Positions 14,086 to 21,872 of a stretch of DNA of 21,872 nucleotides are shown one piece after another. The notes under the pieces were generated by a model, which saw only the letters and a list, made by a program, of their open reading frames with translations, was not told where the DNA came from and ran no database searches. Each line of letters starts with the position of its first letter. Position 1 is the first letter of the stretch. Both the position numbers and the translations under genes were made by a program. The stretch is from CAYSNP01 sp964432485 (GTDB taxonomy: Bacteria > Bacillota > Clostridia > Christensenellales > DTU072), in NCBI GenBank assembly GCA_964432485.1, contig CAYSNP010000031.1, positions 1 through 21,872 of the forward strand, given 5' to 3'.

Positions 14086-14958
14086 GTGCTAAGTATGACA
14101 GGCTATGGCAAGGGCATAGCAGAAAAAGAAGGCATAATGGTAGCGGTTGAATTAAGAGCGGTCAATCATCGCTTTTTGGACTTGTCTTTTAAGTTGCCCA
14201 AATCTTATGTCGGCTTTCAAGAGGTTATACGCCAACAAATTAGCTCTACAATCAAGCGCGGGCATATTGATATATTTTTGGAAGTAAGGGACAATAGGGA
14301 AGGGTTATTTACGGTAGAATTAAATAGCGGGCTTGCCAATGCTTATATAAATGCCGCCAAACAGTTGAATACATTAGGAGTGCCTAACGATTTATCGGCA
14401 AGCACATTGTTACGCTTGCCCGATATAGTCAGCGTCAGCAAAGCAGAAGAGGGCGAGCAAGAGCTGGCTGAGTGTATTGAGAAGGCATGTGCGGCTGCAA
14501 TCGAGCAACTAAATGCCATGCGTTTGCAAGAAGGCGAAAAGCTAAAGGAAAATATCAAACAAATGTTAGCGCATGCAAAAAAGCTGCTTGCCAAGGTAAA
14601 AGCTATTGCGCCCTCAGTCCCTACAATTTATGCAAAAAAATTAGAAGATTTGATTAAAGAGTATACTGCAAGCATAGAGATTGATTCTGCCAGGCTAATG
14701 ACAGAGGTTGCGCTATATGCTGATAAATGCAGTATAGATGAGGAAATAACAAGGCTAGAAAGCCATTTTGCACATCTTGACAAGATATTAAAAGACGGCA
14801 AGGAGGCAGGCAGGCAATTGGACTTTCTTGTGCAAGAATGCAATAGAGAAGTAAACACAATAGGCAGTAAAAGCAATAGTTTAGAAATAACAAAAAATGT
14901 TTTGCTAATGAAAAATGAAATAGAAAAAATACGGGAGCAAGCTCAAAATGTGGAGTAA
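14086..14958 (+). CDS. yicC: YicC family endoribonuclease
   Basis: A 290-aa member of the YicC family, now regarded as RNA-degrading endoribonucleases. The start is GTG 14086, 5 nt after AGAGGT; the family begins with a short lead into SMTGYG, seen here as LSMTGYG (2-8). ELRAVNHRFLDLSFKLP (22-38) is the second family block. The C-terminal DUF1732 region contains EIDSARLMTEVALYADKCSI, RLESHF and GRQLDFLVQECNREVNTIGSKS, with conserved acidic residues. It is the first gene of the housekeeping operon, driven by an extended -10 promoter about 110 bases upstream. In most Firmicutes remA follows; here gmk comes directly. Confidence 0.93.
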   Translation: MLSMTGYGKGIAEKEGIMVAVELRAVNHRFLDLSFKLPKSYVGFQEVIRQQISSTIKRGHIDIFLEVRDNREGLFTVELNSGLANAYINAAKQLNTLGVPNDLSASTLLRLPDIVSVSKAEEGEQELAECIEKACAAAIEQLNAMRLQEGEKLKENIKQMLAHAKKLLAKVKAIAPSVPTIYAKKLEDLIKEYTASIEIDSARLMTEVALYADKCSIDEEITRLESHFAHLDKILKDGKEAGRQLDFLVQECNREVNTIGSKSNSLEITKNVLLMKNEIEKIREQAQNVE

Positions 14959-14999
14959 TTGTATAGTGCAAAGTTATACGGAAAAAAGGGTAAGCTAGT

Positions 15000-15626
15000 A
15001 TGTATCGCAGGGGTATTTTGTTTGTTTTGTCAGGTCCTTCAGGCGCAGGAAAAGGTACTGTATTGCGCAGCGTATTTGAGCAAGTGGACAATTTAGTATA
15101 TTCTATATCGGCAACTACACGAAGCCCTCGCCCCGGCGAAATCAATGGAGTCAATTATTTATTTGTAAGTAATACTGAGTTTTCCTCTATGATTGAAAAA
15201 GGTGAGTTTTTAGAGTATGTAGCCAAATATGGCAATATGTACGGTACTTTAAAAGCTACTGTAGACCAAGCACTTGCCTCAGGCCATGATGTGGTGTTAG
15301 AAATCGAAACAATAGGGGCATATAGTGTAAAGCAGGCATATCCCGAAGCTGTGCTGATTTTTATTACTCCTTCCAATCCTGACGAAGTTAGGCGCAGGCT
15401 ATATCAAAGGATGACTGAAGATACTCTCAATAGAGAGGAGCGGCTAAAGTTAGGTCAAACGGAAATGGAAAGTATAGCAGAATACGATTATATTGCCTTA
15501 AATGACGACCTTTATGCTTGCGTAGATGAAATAAAAGCTATCATTTATGCAGAAAGGGCAAAAATAAAGAATAATAGTATGGTAGTTAATAGACTTTTAA
15601 CATGTATAAAGAACAATAAAGAATAA
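15000..15626 (+). CDS. gmk: guanylate kinase
   Basis: A 208-aa enzyme phosphorylating GMP to GDP with ATP. The P-loop is GPSGAGKGT (12-20). GMP-binding residues are in ISATTRSPRPGE (36-47; Arg41, Arg44), Tyr53, and GEFLEYVAKYGNMYGT (68-83; Glu72). The usual EIDxQGA strand reads EIETIGA (101-107), and the common R-G-T of the lid region reads RMT (137-139), mild deviations that should not abolish the fold. It lies 41 bases after yicC with only a weak AGGG-type ribosome binding site, and is followed by rpoZ, the standard order. It supplies GDP/GTP for nucleic acid synthesis and (p)ppGpp metabolism. Confidence 0.94.
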   Translation: MYRRGILFVLSGPSGAGKGTVLRSVFEQVDNLVYSISATTRSPRPGEINGVNYLFVSNTEFSSMIEKGEFLEYVAKYGNMYGTLKATVDQALASGHDVVLEIETIGAYSVKQAYPEAVLIFITPSNPDEVRRRLYQRMTEDTLNREERLKLGQTEMESIAEYDYIALNDDLYACVDEIKAIIYAERAKIKNNSMVVNRLLTCIKNNKE

Positions 15627-15640
15627 AGGAGGCACAAGTT

Positions 15641-15829
15641 ATGATAGACCCACCCGTAGATAAATTGATAGCAAAGTCCAAATGCAGATTTGCTTTAGTT
15701 TGCGCTGTAGCCAAGCGTGCAAAGGAGTTGCATGCTATGGAGGAGGAAGCACTTGAAAAATCCGGTCTAAAGGCTATAACTTATGCAGCAAAGGAATTTT
15801 ATGAGGATAAGATAAAGTTTACCTATTAA
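15641..15829 (+). CDS. rpoZ: DNA-directed RNA polymerase omega subunit
   Basis: A 62-aa protein, typical of short Firmicute omega subunits. PPVDKLIAKSKCRFALVCAV (4-23) and AKRAKEL (24-30) match the conserved core, normally P....L......RY.LV...AKRAR.l, that wraps the beta' C-terminus. An ideal AAGGAGG (15626-15632) precedes the ATG by 8 nt. It stands between gmk and priA. The usual coaBC between rpoZ and priA is absent: only one base separates the rpoZ stop from the priA start. Confidence 0.9.
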   Translation: MIDPPVDKLIAKSKCRFALVCAVAKRAKELHAMEEEALEKSGLKAITYAAKEFYEDKIKFTY

Positions 15830-15830
15830 A

Positions 15831-17999
15831 ATGATTTATGAGGTTATAGTTGATATCAATAATGACCTGCTGGATAAGGTTTTTGATTATGGCGCCCCAC
15901 GCCCTTACCAAATAGGTCAAAGAGTATTAGTACCGTTTGGCGCCAGGCAGGCAGAAGGCTATATTATTGGCACAAAAGAGCAATCAGAGTTTAAGACAAA
16001 AGATATAATTCGTCCTTTAGATGAGTTTATTGCCATATCCGTGGAGCTGATAGAGCTGGCAAAGATGCTTAACCAAACATACTGTCTAAGGTTGGCAGAT
16101 TGTCTAAGATTGTTTGTACCCGGAGAACTAAGGAGAGGCAGAGCAAAAGCTAAGCAAAAGTATTACTTAGAGATAAACCCAAGTTTGGATTACCAAAACG
16201 CAAAGAAAAGTATACCAAACAGAGCTTTTCGGCAACATCAGCTTATAGATGCGCTGCAAGCTAAAGGGGAATATGAAAGTGTGCTAGTTGCCGCAGTAGG
16301 GCACAATGCCATAAAGGCACTGCTAAAAAAAGAGTTGATTGTCAGGCACGCCATTGAAGTATACAGACAGCCTGAGGGCGAACCTGTTGAAAAAGTTGTA
16401 GAGCTTACTCAAGCTCAAAAAAGAGCAATTGCAGAAATCAATAAGGGCAAAGGCAAGTTTCTGTTGCACGGTGTAACCGGCAGCGGTAAAACAGAAATTT
16501 ATCTTTCTTTAATAGAGCATACTTTAAGAGAAGGTAAAAGTGCCATTATGCTGGTGCCGGAAATTGCGCTAACCCCTCAAATGCTGGGTATTTTTAGGGC
16601 AAGGTTTCAAGGGCAAGTAGCGCTGCTGCATAGCGGGCTTTCAGCGGGCGAAAGGTATGACGAATGGCGCAGGTTACTGCTGGGTAAAGCAAAAGTAGCG
16701 CTTGGCGCTAGGAGTGCGATTTTTGCGCCGCTTAAAAACATAGGGGTTATTATAATAGATGAAGAGCATGATTCAAGCTATACTTCAACTACTAACCCTC
16801 GATACTATACCCATGATATTGCAGAGTATAGGGCAGAATATAATAAGGCTAAACTTATCTTGGGCAGCGCAACCCCTTCAATAGATACATATAAAGCCTC
16901 GTTAGACAACGAATATACCTTAGTTACCCTTAAAGAAAGAGTAAATCGCAGGCTAATGCCGCATATGGTAATAATTGATATGCGCCGAGAAATTAAGGAT
17001 GGCAATTTAGGCATATTTTCTACTGCTTTGCTTTCCGCATTAAAGGAAGTGCTGGACAAAGGCGAGCAAGCTATGCTTTTTATCAATCGCAGAGGGTATG
17101 CCAGCTTTTTAAGATGTCGTGCTTGCGGCTATGTTAGCAGATGCCCCGGCTGTGATGTTAGCCTTACATATCACTATGACGAAAAACTGTTAAAATGTCA
17201 TTACTGCGGCAGAAAATTTCGTGCTATTGACAAGTGTCCGCTTTGTGAAGGCAGCCTAAAAGAAGGGCATATGGGCACAGAAAGAGTGGTGGAGGAGCTT
17301 GCCGAGCTTTTTCCAAATGTAAAAGTTCTGCGTATGGATAACGATACCACTACGGGCAAGGATAGCTATAGAGAAATACTGGACTCGTTTCGAGCGGAAA
17401 AAGCGGATATATTAGTAGGCACTCAAATGATAGCCAAAGGGCATGACTTTGACAATGTGACGCTTGTAGGGATTCTAGATGCAGACCTTGCCTTATATTT
17501 TAGCGATTACCGCAGCGTGGAGCGTACTTTTCAACTGATTACTCAAGTGGCAGGCAGAGCGGGCAGACAGCAAAAAGAAGGCCGAGTAATTGTGCAATCA
17601 TACAACCCCAACCATTATGTGTTTAGATATGCGGGTATATACAATTATGAGGGTTTTTTTCAAAAGGAAAGCAGCGTGCGTAAGGCAACAGCGTTTCCTC
17701 CGTACTCTAAAATAATAAGGATATTGCTTTACGGGGAGGAGTATAAGGCTACCCTTTTTGCAACCCAATCCTTATATAAGACACTTAGGAGCTTGGCAGA
17801 GGCAAACAAAGGCATTTCCAGACTGCAGGCTATGCCCGCTCCAATTAAAAGGATAGATAATAAGCACCGTTATCAAATTGTGCTGTTTGTCGAAAAGGAA
17901 ATAGAACAGCTTACACCTTTGGTATTTGGTGAGATAAAGAACTTTAATAAAAAAGGAGTTACGATATTTGCGGAGGTAAATCCGCAACAAATGATGTAA
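15831..17999 (+). CDS. priA: primosomal protein N', replication restart helicase
   Basis: A 722-aa superfamily 2 helicase that recognises stalled forks and reloads the replicative helicase; length equals the usual ~730-800 aa. The N-terminal DNA-binding domain (1-110) contains the VPFGARQAEGYIIG turn. Helicase motifs: GVTGSGKTE (214-222, Walker A), VPEIALTPQ (242-250), DEEH (310-313), GSATPS (345-350) and GTQMIAKGHDF with TQVAGRAGR (571-579). Eight Cys bind two zinc ions: 429, 432, 438, 441, 456, 459, 469 and 472. It begins one base after rpoZ without a clear ribosome binding site and ends one base before def, so translation is probably coupled along the operon. Confidence 0.96.
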   Translation: MIYEVIVDINNDLLDKVFDYGAPRPYQIGQRVLVPFGARQAEGYIIGTKEQSEFKTKDIIRPLDEFIAISVELIELAKMLNQTYCLRLADCLRLFVPGELRRGRAKAKQKYYLEINPSLDYQNAKKSIPNRAFRQHQLIDALQAKGEYESVLVAAVGHNAIKALLKKELIVRHAIEVYRQPEGEPVEKVVELTQAQKRAIAEINKGKGKFLLHGVTGSGKTEIYLSLIEHTLREGKSAIMLVPEIALTPQMLGIFRARFQGQVALLHSGLSAGERYDEWRRLLLGKAKVALGARSAIFAPLKNIGVIIIDEEHDSSYTSTTNPRYYTHDIAEYRAEYNKAKLILGSATPSIDTYKASLDNEYTLVTLKERVNRRLMPHMVIIDMRREIKDGNLGIFSTALLSALKEVLDKGEQAMLFINRRGYASFLRCRACGYVSRCPGCDVSLTYHYDEKLLKCHYCGRKFRAIDKCPLCEGSLKEGHMGTERVVEELAELFPNVKVLRMDNDTTTGKDSYREILDSFRAEKADILVGTQMIAKGHDFDNVTLVGILDADLALYFSDYRSVERTFQLITQVAGRAGRQQKEGRVIVQSYNPNHYVFRYAGIYNYEGFFQKESSVRKATAFPPYSKIIRILLYGEEYKATLFATQSLYKTLRSLAEANKGISRLQAMPAPIKRIDNKHRYQIVLFVEKEIEQLTPLVFGEIKNFNKKGVTIFAEVNPQQMM

Positions 18000-18000
18000 T

Positions 18001-18456
18001 ATGGCAATAAGAAATATATTTCAAGACGGTAGCGAGTGCCTAAGGAAGAAATGCAAGCCCATAGATAAGTTTGACCAAAGGTTGCATTTGCTTTTAGATG
18101 ACCTTAAAGACACTATGAGAGCCGCAGAAGGGGTAGGACTTGCCGCCCCTCAAGTAGGCATTATTCGGCGTGTGGCTGTGATAGAGGTTGGGGATACCTA
18201 TTTAGAAATGGTAAATCCTGTAATACTTGAGCAAGAAGGCGAACAAATAGCAGTAGAGGGATGCCTTTCGGTAGACCCTACAAAGAATTGCCCTGTAGCA
18301 AGAGCAAAAGAAGTTGTGCTGCAAGCCTATGACAGAAACGGAAAAAAGTATAAGGCAAGGCTTGCTGACCTTGCCGCTAGAGCTTGCCAACATGAGCTGG
18401 ACCATTTAAACGGTATACTTTTTTACACAAGAAAGTATAAAGGGAATGGAAAATGA
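18001..18456 (+). CDS. def: peptide deformylase
   Basis: A 151-aa metalloenzyme removing the formyl group from nascent N-terminal Met. All three family motifs are present: GVGLAAPQVG (44-53), EGCLS (86-90, metal ligand Cys88) and QHELDHL (130-136, His131, Glu132, His135). The start MAIRNI matches the family, although no ribosome binding site lies close by (GGAGG at 17972-17976 is too distant), so coupling to priA is likely. It overlaps fmt by 4 nt, pairing the enzymes that remove and add the formyl group. Confidence 0.96.
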   Translation: MAIRNIFQDGSECLRKKCKPIDKFDQRLHLLLDDLKDTMRAAEGVGLAAPQVGIIRRVAVIEVGDTYLEMVNPVILEQEGEQIAVEGCLSVDPTKNCPVARAKEVVLQAYDRNGKKYKARLADLAARACQHELDHLNGILFYTRKYKGNGK

Positions 18457-19391
18457 AAGTAATCTTTGCCGGAACACCAGAATTTGCTGTGCCTGTGCTG
18501 GAAGCAATCTTGGCAAGCTCTCATAAGGTGGAGCTAGTTATAACGCAGACGGATAAAGTTAATGTAAGGGGCAATAAAATTCGCTATTCTCCTCTTAAAG
18601 AAGCGGCTATACGCTTAGGCTTGCCTATTGCCCAGTATGAAAAAATAAGCAATAACACAGCTGAGCTTGCCGCAATGCGCCCTGATATTATAATTACTGC
18701 GGGATACGGTCAAATCTTGAGTAGGCAGCTGTTGAAAGTGCCTAAATATGGCATAATTAATGTGCATGGCTCGCTTTTGCCTAAATATAGGGGGGCATCT
18801 CCTGTGCAAAGTGCCTTATTAAATGGCGAAAAAGTTATAGGCGTCACCATTATGAATACCCGATTTGCACTGGATGCGGGCGAAATAATATTGCAGCAAG
18901 AGCTTACGCTGCAAGGCAATGAAAATGCAGGACAATGTCTAGAAAAACTGGCTTATATCGGGGGAGAGTTAGCTGTTAAGGCATTGGATTTAATTGAGCA
19001 AGGCAAGGCTGTATATAAAGAGCAAGATGAGAGCCTTGCTACTTATTGCAAACTAATTAAAAAGGAGCAGGGGCAGCTAAACTTTTCAAATTCTGCTCAA
19101 GCAGAAGTAAATAAAGTGCGAGCCTTTACTCCCAATCCTTCCGCATTTGTACGGTCAAAACTTGGCAGAATAAAAGTTGTTTCAAGCAAAGTTATGCCAA
19201 ATAACAGCAATGTAGGCGCAGGCACTATCTTAGCCGCAAGCGCTAAAGAAGGACTGATAGTCAAATGCGCAAAAGATGCTATTGCCTTGAGACGAGTGCA
19301 ACCCGAAGGGGGCAAAGTTATGGATATTGCAGACTTTATGCGGGGCAGGGGTGCGGCTTTTGCCGTTGGAGAAAATATTGTAAATGGCTGA
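18453..19391 (+). CDS. fmt: methionyl-tRNA formyltransferase
   Basis: A 312-aa enzyme formylating initiator Met-tRNA with 10-formyl-tetrahydrofolate. IFAGTPEFAVPVLEA (4-18) is the standard N-terminus. Catalytic residues are Asn103, His105 and Asp141, with HGSLLPKYRGASPVQ (105-119) as the core. The usual TQPD.P.GRG loop reads TQTDKVNVRG (31-40), a small variation. A C-terminal OB-like domain (about 205-312) has RAFTPNPSAF. The start lies in the def stop (ATGA) and the end overlaps rsmB by 8 nt. The folate it needs is linked to the thyA-folA pair upstream. Confidence 0.95.
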   Translation: MKVIFAGTPEFAVPVLEAILASSHKVELVITQTDKVNVRGNKIRYSPLKEAAIRLGLPIAQYEKISNNTAELAAMRPDIIITAGYGQILSRQLLKVPKYGIINVHGSLLPKYRGASPVQSALLNGEKVIGVTIMNTRFALDAGEIILQQELTLQGNENAGQCLEKLAYIGGELAVKALDLIEQGKAVYKEQDESLATYCKLIKKEQGQLNFSNSAQAEVNKVRAFTPNPSAFVRSKLGRIKVVSSKVMPNNSNVGAGTILAASAKEGLIVKCAKDAIALRRVQPEGGKVMDIADFMRGRGAAFAVGENIVNG

Positions 19392-20616
19392 AGCCTATTT
19401 TTTAGTTGCATATAAAATACTGCTTAACATTTATCGTGATAAGGCATATATCAATTTGGCAATACAAAGCAGTTATACTCATCCCAAGAAAAACACAATT
19501 GTAAGAATTGTTAACGGAACGCTGGAGCATCATTTCCTTTTAAGCTACTATATTAAGGTGCTTGCTAAAAAAACTCCGCAACAAGCTGTTCGCATTTTGT
19601 TAATGCAAAGTATTTATTGTATTAAATTATTGCAAATGAATCCTTCTGCGGTTATTGGCATGGCGCTGGATTGCGCAAAGGCTACGGGCAAGGGCGAGCT
19701 GGCGGGCTTTATTAGCTATTGCTTAAATAAAGCACAAGAGGAAATTCCGCTGCCTAAAGATAAAAGAAGCGCAGAGCAAGTGCAACTTAATGCTTCGGGG
19801 CAGCTGCTTTCTTTATTGAAAGAGGATTACCCCAAAGCATATAAGAGAATCTTACAAGCAAAAAGTGATGGCAGAGTGCATATTAGGCTTAATGAAAATA
19901 AATTGCCGCTCATAGCTTTAGCTTTTGAAAAGGAGAATCCGTTAGCAGAAAGAACTGATTGCGGTTACTTTGTAACATTAAACGATAATATCAAAGGCTA
20001 TCTTAACAGAGGGGATGCCTTTGTGCAATCTTTAACATCGGGTTATGCCGTGCTTGCTATGGGCGAGGTGTCAGGCAAGCAAGTGTTGGATATGTGCGCC
20101 GCACCAGGAGGCAAAAGCGTATATTTAGCGCAAAGGGGAGCGCAAGTTACCGCTTGCGATATATATAAACATAAATTGCAGCTAATTGCAAATTATGCAA
20201 AAAAGGCAGGGGTAAGTCCGGATATAATGTTACAAGATAACACTAAATACAATCCCGATTTTAATAGTGCCTTTGATTGCATTTTATTAGATGCACCTTG
20301 CAGCGGTACAGGGGTGCTTGCAAAAAGGCAAGATGCACGACTGAAAAAACTTGATATAGCCGCTCTTACTAAACTGCAAGATGCGCTGCTTGCCAATGCC
20401 GCGCTATATCTAAAGCGGGGCGGAGTATTGCTTTATTCTACTTGTAGCGTATTAAAAGTAGAAAATGAACAAATGATAGCAAGATTTCTGCAAAAAATGA
20501 ATAATTTTGTATTGCAAAAGATAAATGAGCTACCTTATAATAATAAAGGAATGCTTCAGTTTTTGCCTGATGGCAAATTGGACGGATTCTTTATAGCAAG
20601 GATGCAAAAGGTATGA
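19384..20616 (+). CDS. rsmB: 16S rRNA m5C967 methyltransferase
   Basis: A 410-aa SAM-dependent RNA methyltransferase. The N-terminal NusB-like domain covers about 1-130. The catalytic domain has DMCAAPGGK (236-244, SAM loop), LLDAPCSGTG (301-310, Cys306) and YSTCS (351-355, Cys354), the two-Cys arrangement of m5C methyltransferases. The family block RRHPDIKW is loosened to RQDARLKK. Its start is within the fmt end and its stop overlaps rlmN by 4 nt. The Firmicute fmt-rsmB-rlmN order supports the name; the exact target C967 is assigned by homology. Confidence 0.94.
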   Translation: MAEAYFLVAYKILLNIYRDKAYINLAIQSSYTHPKKNTIVRIVNGTLEHHFLLSYYIKVLAKKTPQQAVRILLMQSIYCIKLLQMNPSAVIGMALDCAKATGKGELAGFISYCLNKAQEEIPLPKDKRSAEQVQLNASGQLLSLLKEDYPKAYKRILQAKSDGRVHIRLNENKLPLIALAFEKENPLAERTDCGYFVTLNDNIKGYLNRGDAFVQSLTSGYAVLAMGEVSGKQVLDMCAAPGGKSVYLAQRGAQVTACDIYKHKLQLIANYAKKAGVSPDIMLQDNTKYNPDFNSAFDCILLDAPCSGTGVLAKRQDARLKKLDIAALTKLQDALLANAALYLKRGGVLLYSTCSVLKVENEQMIARFLQKMNNFVLQKINELPYNNKGMLQFLPDGKLDGFFIARMQKV

Positions 20617-21665
20617 AAGAGCATTTACAAGGTATGTCATTGCCTGAATTAGAACAAATTATCTCAGCTGTAGGCGGCAAAAGTTATAGGGCAGGTCAAC
20701 TGCTTCAAGCCTTAGTGCTGGATAAGGCGGTAGCGGATATTTCCACCTTGCCCCAATCATTAAAGCAGGCTTTAGCAGAGGAGTATTCTTTTAATGCGGC
20801 AGAAATTATTAAAGCTCTTTCTAGCAAGGACAATTCTGTCAAGTACCTTTACAAGCTAAATGACGGCAATATTATCGAGGGCGTTTTTATCCGACAAAGC
20901 TATGGCAACACCTTATGTATTTCTACACAAGTAGGTTGCAAAATGCATTGCGCTTTTTGCGCCAGCGGCTTGGATGGTTTTGTGCGCAATCTTACAGCAG
21001 GCGAATTGGCTGCGCAAGTTTACTCCGCCAATGCGCATAAGGGCGGAGACAGGCAAAAGCGTGCAGTAAGCAATGTTGTTTTAATGGGTGCGGGCGAGCC
21101 GCTTGACAACTATGATAATGTAATTAAGTTTTTAAGGCTGATTAGTGATAAAAACGGGCTAAATATCAGTTTAAGGAATATTACCCTTTCCACTTGCGGT
21201 TTAGTGCCTCAAATTAAAAGGCTGGCGGGCGAAGGGTTGCCAATTACCTTAGCCATTTCTCTGCACCATGCAAAAGATGATCGTAGAGCCGCATTAATGC
21301 CCATAAATAACAAGCACAGTATTAGCGAAATAATGGCAGCGGCAGAATATTATTATAAAAAGTCCGGGCGCCGAGTTAGTTTAGAATATGCTTTAATAGA
21401 AGGGAAAAACACTGACATTGCCGATGCAAAGGCGCTTGCAGAACTGGTTAAGGGCAAGGATTATCATATCAATTTAATAGCGTTAAATGAGTTCAAAGAA
21501 GGCAAAATGCAAGCCCCTTCAGCGGCAAATATAAAAAGGTTTATGGCAGAGCTTGCCAAAGCAGGAGTAAATTATACTTTTAGGCATTCTGCAGGCGGGG
21601 ATATAGATGCCGCTTGCGGGCAACTGCGGAGAAGTTACTTGGAGGGAGAACGTTTACAGGGTTAA
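20613..21665 (+). CDS. rlmN: 23S rRNA (and tRNA) adenine C2 methyltransferase
   Basis: A 350-aa radical SAM enzyme making m2A2503 in 23S rRNA and m2A37 in some tRNAs. The cluster motif is CKMHCAFC (Cys109, Cys113, Cys116). MGAGEPLDNYDNV (158-170) is the GEP SAM-binding motif. The second catalytic Cys is Cys335 in DIDAACGQLR. The usual NLIPYN strand reads NLIALN (287-292), a mild variation. It is the last gene of the run; the Stp/PrkC genes that often follow rlmN in Firmicutes do not appear in the remaining 207 bases. Confidence 0.95.
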   Translation: MKEHLQGMSLPELEQIISAVGGKSYRAGQLLQALVLDKAVADISTLPQSLKQALAEEYSFNAAEIIKALSSKDNSVKYLYKLNDGNIIEGVFIRQSYGNTLCISTQVGCKMHCAFCASGLDGFVRNLTAGELAAQVYSANAHKGGDRQKRAVSNVVLMGAGEPLDNYDNVIKFLRLISDKNGLNISLRNITLSTCGLVPQIKRLAGEGLPITLAISLHHAKDDRRAALMPINNKHSISEIMAAAEYYYKKSGRRVSLEYALIEGKNTDIADAKALAELVKGKDYHINLIALNEFKEGKMQAPSAANIKRFMAELAKAGVNYTFRHSAGGDIDAACGQLRRSYLEGERLQG

Positions 21666-21753
21666 TAAAAAGTTAAAACAAGGATACACATAGGAATAGC
21701 AGAGTAAAAATAAATTGCATCAACATTCGAATTCGCATTGTCATCTTCAAATT

Positions 21754-21786
21754 AATATTGTAATTTTTACCTAAATATTGTAATTT
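21754..21786. repeat. exact 13-bp direct repeat at a promoter
   Basis: AATATTGTAATTT occurs at 21754-21766 and again at 21774-21786, exactly 20 bp apart, about two helical turns. The second copy covers the -35 of the downstream promoter, so they may be regulator-binding half-sites. Confidence 0.5.
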
Positions 21787-21807
21787 AAAGACTGAACATG
21801 TTATAAT
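21778..21807 (+). promoter_or_regulatory. extended -10 promoter for a gene beyond the window
   Basis: TTGTAA (21778-21783), 18-base spacer and TATAAT (21802-21807) preceded by TGT, giving TGnTATAAT. The start is expected near 21814; the product is outside the window. Confidence 0.6.
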
Positions 21808-21872
21808 AATAAATCAAACCTGTCTTTGGTATCCAGCATCTAAAAATGGTGATAGTTAGCATAAAATTGACT

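Larger units (their letters stand above)
21666..21872 (+). other. non-coding region downstream of rlmN to the window edge
   Basis: No supported gene or convincing terminator is seen. It contains a tandem pair of palindromes, ATTCGAAT (21725-21732) and CGAATTCG (21728-21735), then the direct repeat and promoter listed separately. An ATG at 21846 opens to the window edge but lacks a ribosome binding site and matches no family I recognise. Confidence 0.5.

Noticed and set aside
14654..15154. 166-codon open frame on the - strand across the yicC end and gmk start
   Set aside because: It is antisense to two well-supported genes, has no family features and no ribosome binding site; a shadow frame.
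21846..21872. ATG at 21846 as start of a downstream gene
   Set aside because: No ribosome binding site, only nine codons visible, and no resemblance to Stp or another expected neighbour.
1..21872. CRISPR array, insertion sequence, prophage, tRNA or rRNA
   Set aside because: No regularly spaced repeats, transposase or phage-like proteins, or cloverleaf-type sequences were seen in any gap.

Overview
The window is about 21.9 kb of gene-dense, AT-rich bacterial DNA, and every supported gene lies on the + strand. Family resemblances and gene order point to a Clostridia-like Firmicute. The evidence is the yicC-gmk-rpoZ-priA-def-fmt-rsmB-rlmN housekeeping run, a maf-mreB-minD-minE-M50 protease run, an ATP-dependent phosphofructokinase followed by a PPi-type one, AGGAGG-type ribosome binding sites and TTGACT/TATAAT promoters. 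The sequence does not allow a species call. The missing neighbours described below suggest a reduced or divergent lineage rather than a model Clostridium or Bacillus.

Layout. 1-119: the last codons of pfkA. 187-1437: PPi-dependent phosphofructokinase. 1463-2233: a small unrecognised membrane-anchored protein with an Fn3-like domain. 2351-3307: a D-2-hydroxyacid dehydrogenase with its own strong promoter. 3365-6391: ppx/gppA, maf and a degenerate MreB-like actin, with overlapping ends. 6504-8461: minD, minE and a SpoIVFB-like membrane metalloprotease. 8525-9855: thyA-folA, overlapping by 4 nt. 9987-12746: a 919-aa SARP/MalT-like regulator (P-loop region, TPR-like repeats, C-terminal winged helix plus BTAD). 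12835-13821: an AIR-synthase/HypE-like protein, apparently read from a near-leaderless mRNA. 13822-14085: the longest untranslated stretch, with an ~80-nt structured element, a promoter and a leader with a stem. 14086-21665: the yicC to rlmN operon. 21666-21872: no gene, but a promoter next to an exact 13-bp direct repeat.

How the genes work together. The first block is glycolysis (two phosphofructokinases with different phosphoryl donors). ppx/gppA and maf handle polyphosphate or (p)ppGpp and non-canonical nucleotides. The MreB-like/MinD/MinE/M50 genes look like remains of the classical Firmicute shape, division-site and sporulation-protease locus, without mreC, mreD, minC or spoIVFA at this site. 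thyA and folA form the dTMP/folate cycle. The last operon joins RNA turnover (YicC), GMP kinase, RNA polymerase omega, replication restart, Met-tRNA formylation and deformylation, and two rRNA methyltransferases.

Most notable points: (1) an MreB homologue whose phosphate-2 loop and catalytic Glu region are both altered while the overall fold is kept; (2) MinD and MinE with no MinC beside them; (3) several genes whose ATG falls where transcription should start from extended -10 (TGnTATAAT) promoters; (4) the structured RNA-like element at 13833-13912. No phage, insertion sequence, CRISPR array, tRNA or rRNA was seen. I found no clear new multi-gene system; the altered MreB-Min-M50 locus is the best candidate for undescribed biology.
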